The notes under the pieces: model-generated
The model's input: only the letters and a program-made list of their open reading frames with translations
What the model was told of the DNA's origin: nothing
The model's database searches: none
Shown: piece after piece, positions 9,361 through 16,382 of the stretch
Layout: every line of letters begins with the position of its first letter
How positions within the stretch are numbered: position 1 is the first letter of the stretch
Origin: Holophagales bacterium UBA5704
GTDB lineage: Bacteria; Acidobacteriota; Thermoanaerobaculia; Multivoradales; UBA5704
Length of the DNA: 64,000 bases
Direction of reading: 5' to 3'
NCBI GenBank assembly: GCA_002420005.1
Contig: DIHE01000005.1
Location: forward strand, 1-64,000
Program-made: the position numbers and the translations under genes

Positions 9361-11325
9361 CTACAACCGCTCCGCCAGCAAGCCCAGCGCCCGTACCAGA
9401 TCCGGGCGCCGGGTGAGCACCTGGCGGAGCGGGTCTTCCTGCAACGCTTCCAGCCGGCCGGAGAGGGTACGGAGGTTGAACGCCTTCACGTCCAGATCCG
9501 GCACCACCTCGCTCCAGGAGAGCGGCGTCGACACCGGAGCCCCGGGATGCGGACGGACGCTGTACGGGGCCGCCAGGAGCTTGCCGCGGCCGTTCTGGAG
9601 CGCATCGACGTACACCCTCCCTTTGCGGGCCGGAATCGCGCGCGCGACCGTCGCCACGTCCGGCAGGCGGCCGACGATCACGCGGGCCAGCAGCTCGGCG
9701 AGCTGGCGGACCCTCTCCTGGTCGAGCTGGCCCCCCATCGGCAGCAGGACGTGCAGGCCGCTCCCACCGCTCGTCTTGATGAAGCTCGGCAGCTCGATCT
9801 CCTCGCACAGCTCCCGCAAGGCGAGCGCGATCCGGACCACATGGGCGAAGGGGGCCCCTTTCGGATCGAGATCGAGGATGCACCAGTCCGGCCGGTCGAG
9901 ATCCCCCACCCGGCTCGCCCAGATGTGGAACGGAATCGCCCCCAGATTGACCAGGAAGAGCAGGTCGTCCACCTCGTCGCACAGGAAGTAGTCGATCTCG
10001 CGGGAGCCTCCGTCGCCCGGGATCGGCACCGTGCGCAGGCGCCGCGCCGCCGTCTCGGGCGCGTTTTTCTGGTAGAACGACTTGCCGGTGATGCCGTCGG
10101 GGTAGCGGTCGAGCACCAGCGGGCGGTCGTGCAGGTACGGCAGCATCCACGGCGCCACGGCGCGATAGAAGTCGAGCAGGTCTCCCTTGGTGATCCCCTC
10201 GCCGGGCCAGAAGACCTTGCCGAGATTGGTCAGGCGCAGCGGCGCAGCCGGAGAGGCCGCGACGGGAGCCTCCGGCTCCGGCTCGTCGGGCTCCCCCGCC
10301 TCCTCCTCCGGATCTCCGGCCGGCGCATCGCGGGGCGGCAGACACTCCTCCGGCGCCTTGTCCTCGCGCAGCCGCAGGAACACCGGATGGCGCAGATGCC
10401 CGCCGCGGGTCCATTCCTTGTAACGCACCTCGGCCACCAGCTCCGGCTCCACCCAGACGATCGCCCCTTTGGGCGCGCCCACCACCGCCGCCTGGAGAGG
10501 CCGCGCCGCATCCAACCGGGCACGCAGGTCTTCCCGGCCTCTCTGGTCGAAACCGCTGCCCACCGATCCCGCGTGGAGCCAGGCGTTTCCCTGGCGGACC
10601 CCGACATGCAGACAGCGCAGGTCGTCCCGGCCGGCCGGCTCGAAGCCGACCACGGCGAGATCCGCCGTGCGGTCCACCCGGAACTTCTGCCAGTCCGCCG
10701 AGTAGCCGGCCCGATAGGGCGCCTCCGCCCGCTTGGCGACCACCCCTTCGAGCCCGAGCTGGACCACGGCGGCGAACAGGTCCTCGCCCCGCTCGGGGAC
10801 CTCCTCGGTGATCCGCAACGCACTGCCGGCAAGCACCCGGCGCAGCAGGTCCTTGCGCGTCGCGAGCGGCAGGCGGCGCAGGTCGCGGCCGTCCAGCGCG
10901 AGCAGGTCGAAGGCGAAATATGTGACCGGCGTCGCCGCCGCCGCATGCGCCACGTCGATCTGCCGCGTGCGCTGTGCGCGGCGCTGCAAGGCTTGAAAAT
11001 CGGGCCGGCCGTTCGCATCCACGAGGACGATCTCGCCGTCGAGAATGAGATCGAACGGCAGGGCCGCCAACGCCGTTGCGATCTCCGGGAACAATGCCGT
11101 GGCCCCGCGGCCACTGCGATAAAAGATCCGGCCCTCGCCGTTTTTTCTTTCGAGCAACGCACGAAACCCGTCATATTTCAGCTCGAAAACCCAGCCCGCA
11201 CGGCTGAACGGCCGCGGCGCGGTCTCCGGTTTCATCACCTCGATCCGCGCAGCCTCCAGCTCGGCCCGCGGAGGATCGAGCCGTTCAAGCGTGCGGGCGA
11301 TGGTCGATTGGGCGTCGTGGTGCAC
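9361..11325 (-). CDS. ligD: NHEJ ATP-dependent DNA ligase/polymerase (LIG-POL)
   Basis: About 654 aa from a GTG at 11325. The N-terminal half is an ATP-dependent ligase: ELKYDG carries the adenylated lysine (K50), with DGEIVLVD and EGVVAKR motifs following. From about residue 364 comes the archaeo-eukaryotic-primase-type polymerase domain, with LDLDP metal-binding aspartates near 484, SGGSGLHV, and VDALQNGRGK. No phosphoesterase domain is present, so this is the two-domain form. It seals double-strand breaks with Ku, whose gene is divergent and adjacent. Start choice: GC3-rich coding codons begin at this GTG, while codons further upstream (ATA ATA TAT CAT) are atypical and ATG 11358 would overlap ku. 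ATG 11235 is another possibility. Function is certain; the start is not. Confidence 0.93.
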   Translation of the reverse strand: MHHDAQSTIARTLERLDPPRAELEAARIEVMKPETAPRPFSRAGWVFELKYDGFRALLERKNGEGRIFYRSGRGATALFPEIATALAALPFDLILDGEIVLVDANGRPDFQALQRRAQRTRQIDVAHAAAATPVTYFAFDLLALDGRDLRRLPLATRKDLLRRVLAGSALRITEEVPERGEDLFAAVVQLGLEGVVAKRAEAPYRAGYSADWQKFRVDRTADLAVVGFEPAGRDDLRCLHVGVRQGNAWLHAGSVGSGFDQRGREDLRARLDAARPLQAAVVGAPKGAIVWVEPELVAEVRYKEWTRGGHLRHPVFLRLREDKAPEECLPPRDAPAGDPEEEAGEPDEPEPEAPVAASPAAPLRLTNLGKVFWPGEGITKGDLLDFYRAVAPWMLPYLHDRPLVLDRYPDGITGKSFYQKNAPETAARRLRTVPIPGDGGSREIDYFLCDEVDDLLFLVNLGAIPFHIWASRVGDLDRPDWCILDLDPKGAPFAHVVRIALALRELCEEIELPSFIKTSGGSGLHVLLPMGGQLDQERVRQLAELLARVIVGRLPDVATVARAIPARKGRVYVDALQNGRGKLLAAPYSVRPHPGAPVSTPLSWSEVVPDLDVKAFNLRTLSGRLEALQEDPLRQVLTRRPDLVRALGLLAERL

Positions 11326-11338
11326 GGTGATTGCAGAG

Positions 11339-11350
11339 GGATGATATATT
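11339..11350. promoter_or_regulatory. Divergent ligD/ku promoter core
   Basis: This is an unusually AT-rich dozen bases in a GC-rich locus. On the + strand TATATT (11345-11350) lies 6 nt before ATG 11357 of ku. On the - strand TATCAT (11346-11341) lies 15 nt before the ligD GTG. Placement suggests overlapping divergent -10 elements. Confidence 0.5.
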
Positions 11351-11356
11351 ATGCCC

Positions 11357-12274
11357 ATGGCCGCTCGATCCTTCGCCTCCGGCACCATCTCCTTCGGGCT
11401 CGTCACCATCCCCATCAAGCTCTATTCCACCGGCGAGAGCGCGGCCGGAATTCAGCTCAACATGCTGCACAAGAAGTGCGGTAGCCGGCTGAAGCAACAA
11501 TACATCTGCCCGGTCGACAACGAAGTGGTCGGCCGGGAAGACATGGTGAAGGGATATGAGTACGCGAAGGGTCAATATGTCCTCTTTACGGAAGAGGAGC
11601 TGAAGGCCTTGACGCCCGAGCCCACCAATGCGGTGGAGATCTCTGAATTCGTGCCGCTCGATCAAGTCGATCCGATCTATTTCGAAAAGTCGACCTATCT
11701 CGGCCCGGATCGCAATGGAGACCGGCCGTACCGCCTGTTGTCCGAGGCGATGCGCCAGACCGGCCGCGCCGCGCTCGCCCGCTACCGCGCCCGTGGCAAG
11801 GACTATCTGGTGCTTCTGCGCCCGTTTGAAGAGGGGCTGATCATGCAGCAGCTCCGCTATGCCGACGAGATCCGGCCGTTCTCCGAAATCCCGGTGGCTC
11901 CGGCCGAGGTCAAGGAGCCGGAGCTGCGGCTCGCCATCCAGCTCATCGACCAGATCGCCTCCGACCGGTTCCAGCCGGAGCAGTACGAGGACACGGTGCG
12001 CCTCAGCACCCGCGAGCTGATCGACCAGAAGATCCAGGGCCAGGACATCAGCGCCGCTCCCGTCGAGGCGCCGAAGGCGCAGATCATCGACCTCATGGAA
12101 GCGCTCAAGGCGAGCCTCTCCGCCGCCCAGCCGGCCGCCGCGGCGTCCGGAGCGGCGCAGCCGATCTCTCTCGCCGCCCGCAAGGGCCCCAAGCCCTCGC
12201 CGCGCACCGCCGCCGCGGGAGAGGACGAGGAGGAGGCCCCGGTGGTCCAGAGGAAGGCCGCCGCGAAGCGGTAG
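11357..12274 (+). CDS. ku: Ku DNA end-binding protein
   Basis: This 305-aa protein is a typical bacterial Ku: it opens with RSFASGTISFGLVTIPIKLY and contains HKKCGSRLKQQYICP, YEYAKGQYVLF and STYLGPDRNGDRPYRLL, all characteristic of the Ku core. It forms the homodimeric ring that binds DNA ends and recruits LigD. The C-terminal tail (about 255-305) is rich in Ala, Pro, Lys and Arg, as in Ku proteins with a DNA-binding tail. ATG 11357 is preferred over ATG 11351 because it lies 6 nt behind TATATT and no Shine-Dalgarno is present. It is divergent from ligD and followed 36 bp later by the MerR-TPR gene. Confidence 0.95.
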   Translation: MAARSFASGTISFGLVTIPIKLYSTGESAAGIQLNMLHKKCGSRLKQQYICPVDNEVVGREDMVKGYEYAKGQYVLFTEEELKALTPEPTNAVEISEFVPLDQVDPIYFEKSTYLGPDRNGDRPYRLLSEAMRQTGRAALARYRARGKDYLVLLRPFEEGLIMQQLRYADEIRPFSEIPVAPAEVKEPELRLAIQLIDQIASDRFQPEQYEDTVRLSTRELIDQKIQGQDISAAPVEAPKAQIIDLMEALKASLSAAQPAAAASGAAQPISLAARKGPKPSPRTAAAGEDEEEAPVVQRKAAAKR

Positions 12275-12297
12275 GCCCCCCTCCCCCCGGCCCGGGG

Positions 12298-12303
12298 TAG
12301 GAT
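12298..12303 (+). promoter_or_regulatory. Leaderless-type -10 (TAGGAT)
   Basis: TAGGAT ends 7 nt before ATG 12311, with no Shine-Dalgarno between. It implies that the MerR-TPR gene can be transcribed independently of ku. Confidence 0.45.
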
Positions 12304-12310
12304 GGCCGTG

Positions 12311-13201
12311 ATGAAGGTGGTGGTCCCCTTCCGTCCTCCAGCCGCGGTGGAGCGCCCTCGAACGGTCTCGGGGTATGCGACGCGCGACGTAGCTGCGCTG
12401 CTCGGCCTCTCGGTCGCCCAGGTCCGCTCGTGCATCCGGGACGGGTTTCTCATCCCCGCTCAAGGACCCCGCGGCGAGCACCGTTTCTCCTTCCAGGACC
12501 TGATCCTCCTGCGCACGGCCAAAGGGCTGCTCGCCGCCAAGGTGCCACGGCGCCGCATCCGCCTCGCCCTTCAGAAGCTCCGCCAGCAGCTTCCCGACGG
12601 CCGCCCGCTCACCGGCATCCGCATCACCGCGCAAGGCAACCGGGTCGTGGCGCGCGACGGCCGCGAGGCCTGGGACCCCGCCTCGGGGCAGATCCTCCTC
12701 GACTTCGACGTCGCCCAGCTGCAACAGGAAGTGTCCGCCTGGGCGCCGGCGGTGGAGCTCCGCCCGGAGCCGCCGCCGGAACAGCCGCCCACCACGGCCG
12801 CCGCCTGGTTCGAGCGCGGGATGGATCTCGAAGAGGAGGATGCCGAGGGAGCCGTCGCCGCCTACCGCCGGTCTCTGGAGCTCGAGCCGGCCGCTCCGGA
12901 CGTCTGGCTGAACCTCGGCCGTCTGCTCCACGAGCGCGGCGAGGTGGCGGAGGCGGAGAGGTGCTACCGCGAGGCCGTGGCCCTCCAACCCGGCGAGCCG
13001 GTGGCGCTCTTCGACCTCGGCGTGGCCCTCCAGGACCAGGCGCGGCCCGAGGAAGCCGCCGCGGCCTACGAGCGGGTGCTCGCCCTCGACGGCTCCTTCG
13101 CCGATGCCCACTACAACCTCGCCGCCGTCTACGAGACCCTCGGCCGGCGCGAGGCCGCCTTCCGCCATCTCCGGAGCTACAAGACGCTCACCCGCGGCTG
13201 A
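12311..13201 (+). CDS. MerR-like HTH regulator fused to TPR repeats
   Basis: A 296-aa cytoplasmic protein. Residues about 20-90 form a MerR-type winged helix-turn-helix (GYATRDVAALLGLSVAQVRS, then a recognition region with FSFQDL). The middle (about 100-160) is unrecognised. Three to four TPR units span about 165-290 (for example AWFERGMDLEEEDAEGAVAAY and DVWLNLGRLLHERGEVAEAE). MerR domains bind promoter DNA and TPRs bind proteins or peptides, so it is probably a transcription factor controlled by a partner rather than a metal or drug. Being next to ku, it may regulate end joining, but that is inference. ATG 12302 is a possible alternative start; ATG 12311 fits the TAGGAT spacing. Confidence 0.8.
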   Translation: MKVVVPFRPPAAVERPRTVSGYATRDVAALLGLSVAQVRSCIRDGFLIPAQGPRGEHRFSFQDLILLRTAKGLLAAKVPRRRIRLALQKLRQQLPDGRPLTGIRITAQGNRVVARDGREAWDPASGQILLDFDVAQLQQEVSAWAPAVELRPEPPPEQPPTTAAAWFERGMDLEEEDAEGAVAAYRRSLELEPAAPDVWLNLGRLLHERGEVAEAERCYREAVALQPGEPVALFDLGVALQDQARPEEAAAAYERVLALDGSFADAHYNLAAVYETLGRREAAFRHLRSYKTLTRG

Positions 13202-13278
13202 GCCCCGATCCCGGCATCTCGCTCCTCACCGCCGCCGGGAGCTGGATTCTCTCCTTTGCCTCTTGCACCTGACGTTGC

Positions 13279-13419
13279 GTGAGGTTCTACGGCGATTCCC
13301 TCCCCGGCATCGCCCGCTCTCTCAAGACGATGTACGAACAGGAGCCCGCCGCCCGGGAGAGCAACGGTCTCGACCCGGCGCTCTTCGCCTACGTCCAGCA
13401 GGCGCTCACCGCAAAATGA
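13279..13419 (+). CDS. Short ORF of unknown function, possibly a gene remnant
   Basis: A GTG-started frame of 46 codons encodes VRFYGDSLPG...FAYVQQALTAK. Third positions are strongly G/C, as in real genes here. There is no ribosome site and a stop codon lies just upstream. It could be the surviving C-terminus of a decayed gene or a true microprotein; I do not recognise the family. Confidence 0.3.
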   Translation: MRFYGDSLPGIARSLKTMYEQEPAARESNGLDPALFAYVQQALTAK

Positions 13420-13445
13420 GCGCACGGTCGGGCGGGGCAAAGAAG

Positions 13446-13475
13446 CCCTCGGCGAATCCTCGCTCGCCGAGGGCG
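13446..13475 (-). terminator. Terminator of the glyoxalase-fold gene
   Basis: An 11-bp stem (GCCCTCGGCGA with TCGCCGAGGGC) lies just beyond the stop of the minus-strand gene. On the minus strand it is followed by TTCTTTG. Confidence 0.55.
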
Positions 13476-13492
13476 CGCGCCGAGCCACGCCC

Positions 13493-13876
13493 TCAGGCGG
13501 GCCGTGGCTCCATCAGCTCGATTCGATTGCCGAACGGATCCTGGACGTAGACCCGGTCGTACCCGGCGAGCGGCTCGTCGAGGATCACTTCAACACCCGC
13601 CTCTCGGAGGCGGGCGATGAGCGCTTCGAGCCCCTGGACGAGCAACGCCGGATGCGCCTTTCGCGCGGGCTGAAACCCGGTTTCGACGCCGAGATGAAGA
13701 CGCAGGTCGCCACCGGCGAACCAGGCACCACCACGCTTGGCAAGGTTGGGCGGCTTGGGGACCTCGGTCAAGCCGAGGAGGCCGGCGTAGAACTTCCGGG
13801 CTTCTTCTTCCTGCCCTGCAGGCATCGCGAGCTGGACGTGGTCCAACCCGGTCACCCGAAACCCCTCGCCTTCCAT
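13493..13876 (-). CDS. Glyoxalase/bleomycin-resistance-fold (VOC) protein
   Basis: A 127-aa single-domain VOC protein. It begins with VTGLDHVQLAMPAG and ends with GYDRVYVQDPFGNRIELMEP, the paired beta-alpha-beta-beta-beta halves typical of the superfamily. Candidate metal ligands are the His of LDHVQ, the His of LRLHLG and the Glu of RIELME. Start ATG 13876 was chosen because AGGAGAGG lies 5 nt upstream; the longer frame from 13912 lacks a site. Such stand-alone proteins include lactoylglutathione lyases, dioxygenases and antibiotic-binding proteins, and the substrate cannot be told from sequence. Confidence 0.85.
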   Translation of the reverse strand: MEGEGFRVTGLDHVQLAMPAGQEEEARKFYAGLLGLTEVPKPPNLAKRGGAWFAGGDLRLHLGVETGFQPARKAHPALLVQGLEALIARLREAGVEVILDEPLAGYDRVYVQDPFGNRIELMEPRPA

Positions 13877-13912
13877 GGTGTCCTCTCCTTGCCTGCGCGC
13901 CTGCCGCCGCAA

Positions 13913-14075
13913 TCAGAACGTAGCAGGGTTCGTCGCCGATGGGCAAGCGCAGGCGCCGTCCTCGATCTCCATCTTGTCCCGCCTGCGGGAAAGGATCGAG
14001 GCCCAAGTGCCTGCGCATGCCGTACTCGCCATTGATCTCGTAGGCGAGCTGCGCGTTGCCACCGCTCCCAGGCGC
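13913..14075 (-). pseudogene. Frameshifted remnant of a small secreted-protein gene
   Basis: On the minus strand this stretch encodes GGNAQLAYEINGEYGMR in one frame and, after a shift, RRDKMEIED in another. The intact gene at 21874-22275 ends with GGNAQLAYEIDGDYGMR and then a sequence closing in LTFEIE. About 56 bp (14017-14072) match the intact gene at roughly 88 percent identity by eye. It has no start and the rest of the gene is missing, so it is decayed debris of a second copy. Confidence 0.6.
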
Positions 14076-14088
14076 ATGGGAGCGATGA

Positions 14089-14094
14089 TAGAGT
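14089..14094 (+). promoter_or_regulatory. Leaderless-type -10 (TAGAGT)
   Basis: TAGAGT ends 6 nt before ATG 14101 of the nucleotidyltransferase gene, and the 6-nt gap (CCAAGC) contains no ribosome site. Confidence 0.45.
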
Positions 14095-14100
14095 CCAAGC

Positions 14101-14577
14101 ATGACTCTGGAGGAGGCCAAAGCGATTCTCGCCGCGCTCGTCCACGAGCACGTTGAGTTCGTGGTCATCGGCTCGATGGCAATGGCAGCCCAAGGCCTCC
14201 CCCGGGCGACCCACGACCTCGACCTGTTCGTCTCGCCGAAGATCGAGAATCTGGAGGCCCTCAAGCGGGCGCTCCGCGGCCTGTTCAACGACCCGAACGT
14301 CGATCAGATCGATCCCGGGGAGCTGGCCGGGGACTACCCGGCCGTGGAATATACCCCTCCGCACGGCCACTACTCGATGGACATCCTCACCCGGCTCGGA
14401 GAGGCCTTCACGTGGCAGGATCTCGCCGCCAATTGCGACGAGATCGAGCTGGGAGAGCTGCTCGTCCAGGTCGCCAATCCAAAGATGCTTTACCGTATGA
14501 AGAAAGACACCGTTCGGCCACAAGACCGTGCCGATGCCGCCCGGATTCGTGAAGCCTTCGGCCTGGGAGACGAATGA
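14101..14577 (+). CDS. Nucleotidyltransferase-fold protein (AbiEii/DUF6036-like)
   Basis: A 158-aa protein with the polymerase-beta-type nucleotidyltransferase signature: VVIGSMAMAAQG followed by ATHDLDLFVSP, giving the GS motif and the D-x-D metal site. YSMDIL near residue 97 could supply the third acidic residue. Many such stand-alone enzymes are toxins or antitoxins that modify tRNA or proteins (AbiEii, MenT, MNT families). The stop overlaps the start of a 74-aa gene (ATGA), a coupling typical of toxin-antitoxin pairs. Which partner is toxic, or whether either is, cannot be told here. Confidence 0.75.
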   Translation: MTLEEAKAILAALVHEHVEFVVIGSMAMAAQGLPRATHDLDLFVSPKIENLEALKRALRGLFNDPNVDQIDPGELAGDYPAVEYTPPHGHYSMDILTRLGEAFTWQDLAANCDEIELGELLVQVANPKMLYRMKKDTVRPQDRADAARIREAFGLGDE

Positions 14578-14798
14578 TGCCGATCCGCAAGTTCCGCTCG
14601 GTGACCGAGATGCCCGGAGTCCGGCCGCTTCGGCCGCTCGATCCGGACAACCTCCGCATCGCGTGTGAGCTGACCGAGCTGAGCTTCGCGCTCCACCCCT
14701 GGAGGTTTGAGCCCGGCGTCCGCAAATTCCGTTCGCCGGAGGAGGCCAACCGGCATCGCCAGGAGTGGGAGAAGAAACAAGTGCGCAGTCCGCATTGA
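14574..14798 (+). CDS. Small partner protein of the nucleotidyltransferase
   Basis: A 74-aa protein whose ATG overlaps the preceding stop, so translation is probably coupled; ATG 14577 is an alternative. A short motif occurs twice: IRKFRSVTEMPG near the N-terminus and GVRKFRSPEEAN near the C-terminus, with a hydrophobic helix-like stretch (LRIACELTELSFAL) between. There is no signal peptide or membrane segment. By position and size it is the likely cognate of the nucleotidyltransferase, perhaps an antitoxin. I know of no characterised member. Confidence 0.65.
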   Translation: MMPIRKFRSVTEMPGVRPLRPLDPDNLRIACELTELSFALHPWRFEPGVRKFRSPEEANRHRQEWEKKQVRSPH

Positions 14799-14834
14799 CC
14801 GCGCGGCCCGCCACCGGGCAGAAGCAGAAAGATC

Positions 14835-14948
14835 ATGAAGAAGGTATCGACAGCAACTCCTCCTGAGCCGGGCCAGGGCGACCTGCTCCCCGAGTACCGC
14901 TTCGACTACCCAAGGGCGAAGCCCAACCGCTTCGCTGGGACGCACTAA
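14835..14948 (+). CDS. 37-aa antitoxin-like peptide, probably a truncated gene
   Basis: ATG 14835 opens a 37-codon frame ending YRFDYPRAKPNRFAGTH. The segment YxFDYxxAKPNRFA recalls the start-proximal part of small antitoxin-like proteins that are usually nearly twice as long. Here a stop follows at once and the next gene begins 4 nt later. There is only a weak ribosome site (AGAAAGA). It may be a remnant in the same accessory patch as the pair upstream. Confidence 0.4.
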   Translation: MKKVSTATPPEPGQGDLLPEYRFDYPRAKPNRFAGTH

Positions 14949-14951
14949 AAC

Positions 14952-16295
14952 ATGTCCCCCACCATCCGCCTGCTGACCGAGATCCCGGGGCCGCGGTCCC
15001 GCGCGCTCATGGCGCGCCGGGAGGCGGCGGTGGCCCGTGGGGTCGGCCATTCGACGCCGGTGGCCGTGGAGAGCGCTTCCGGGGCGCGGGTGACGGACGT
15101 GGACGGCAATGTGCTGCTCGACTTCGCCGGCGGGATCGGCACCTTGAACGTCGGGCACTGCCATCCCGATGTCGTCGCGGCGGCGCGCGCGCAGCTCGGC
15201 CGGCTCACCCATGCGTGTTTCAGCGTCGCCCTCTACGAGCCCTATGTGGCCCTGGCGGAGGCGCTGTGCCGGCTCGCTCCGGGTGGGTTTCCCAAGAAGG
15301 CCTTCTTCGCCAACAGCGGCGTCGAGGCAGTGGAGAACGCGGTCAAGATCGCCCGCCATGCCACCGGCCGGGGCGGCGTGCTCGTCTTCGAGCATGGATT
15401 CCATGGCCGCACCCTGCTCGGCATGTCGCTCACCGGCAAGGTCGATCCCTACAAGCTCGGGTTCGGCCCTTTCGCTCCCGAGGTCTACCGGTTTCCCTAT
15501 CCGTATGAATACCGGCGGACGGCTCCTTCCACGGAGGAGGCGTACACGGCGGAGCTGCGCGACTTCCTCGCCACGCACGCGGCGGCCGGGGAGATCGCCT
15601 GCGCCGTGCTGGAGCTGGTCACCGGCGAGGGCGGCTTCATCGTGGCGCCGCTCCCGTTCGTGCGGGCGCTCGTCCGGGTCTGCCGCGAGCACCGCATCGT
15701 GCTGGTGATCGACGAGATCCAGACCGGCTTCGGCCGCACCGGCACCCTGTTCGCCTGCGAGCACTATGGCCTGGAGCCGGATCTGCTGATCCTGGCGAAG
15801 TCGCTGGCCGGCGGGCTGCCGCTCTCCGCCGTTGTCGGCCGGGCCGAGCTGATGGATCACCCCCAGGTCGGCGGACTCGGCGGGACGTTCGGCGGCAATC
15901 CCGTGGCCTGTGCCGCGGCGCTCGCCGTGCTGGAGGTGTTCGAGCGCGACCGCCTGGCCGAGCGGGGCGCCGTCCTCGGACGCCGGGTGGAGGAACGCCT
16001 CGCCCGGCTGATGGACCGTTTCCCGTTCCTCGGCGACTCCCGCGGGCTGGGCGCCATGCGCGCCCTGGAGCTGGTGAAGGACCGCGAGGGCCGGCAGCCG
16101 GACAAGGCGCGGACCTCCGCCGTCCTGCGCACCGCCTGCGAGCGCGGCCTCCTCCTCCTCGGCGCCGGGACGCACGGCAACGTCCTGCGCCTCCTGATGC
16201 CGCTGGTGATCACGGACGGCGAGCTCGACGAAGGGCTGGACGTGCTCGAAGCGGCTCTCGAAGCGGTGGCGGGGCCCGATCCAAGCCGCCGCTGA
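14952..16295 (+). CDS. gabT: 4-aminobutyrate aminotransferase (class III)
   Basis: This 447-aa PLP enzyme has the class-III aminotransferase signature: DEIQTGFGRTG around D254, which contacts the PLP ring nitrogen, and AKSLAGGLPLSAVVG with the Schiff-base lysine K283. FANSGVEAVENAVKIAR and HGFHGRTLLGMSLTGK match GABA transaminases better than ornithine or acetylornithine enzymes. It would convert GABA plus 2-oxoglutarate to succinate semialdehyde plus glutamate. It lies upstream of a polyamine ABC transporter and, beyond it, an aldehyde dehydrogenase, which places it in putrescine/GABA catabolism. The start at 14952 has no good ribosome site and closely follows the short remnant gene. Confidence 0.88.
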   Translation: MSPTIRLLTEIPGPRSRALMARREAAVARGVGHSTPVAVESASGARVTDVDGNVLLDFAGGIGTLNVGHCHPDVVAAARAQLGRLTHACFSVALYEPYVALAEALCRLAPGGFPKKAFFANSGVEAVENAVKIARHATGRGGVLVFEHGFHGRTLLGMSLTGKVDPYKLGFGPFAPEVYRFPYPYEYRRTAPSTEEAYTAELRDFLATHAAAGEIACAVLELVTGEGGFIVAPLPFVRALVRVCREHRIVLVIDEIQTGFGRTGTLFACEHYGLEPDLLILAKSLAGGLPLSAVVGRAELMDHPQVGGLGGTFGGNPVACAAALAVLEVFERDRLAERGAVLGRRVEERLARLMDRFPFLGDSRGLGAMRALELVKDREGRQPDKARTSAVLRTACERGLLLLGAGTHGNVLRLLMPLVITDGELDEGLDVLEAALEAVAGPDPSRR

Positions 16296-16382
16296 CGGTG
16301 CGGCCTTGGACCTCACCGCACGACTTCGCCGGAGCCCTGGTAGTATTCTCCCTCCAACTGACGAAAACCCCGGGAGGGAACC

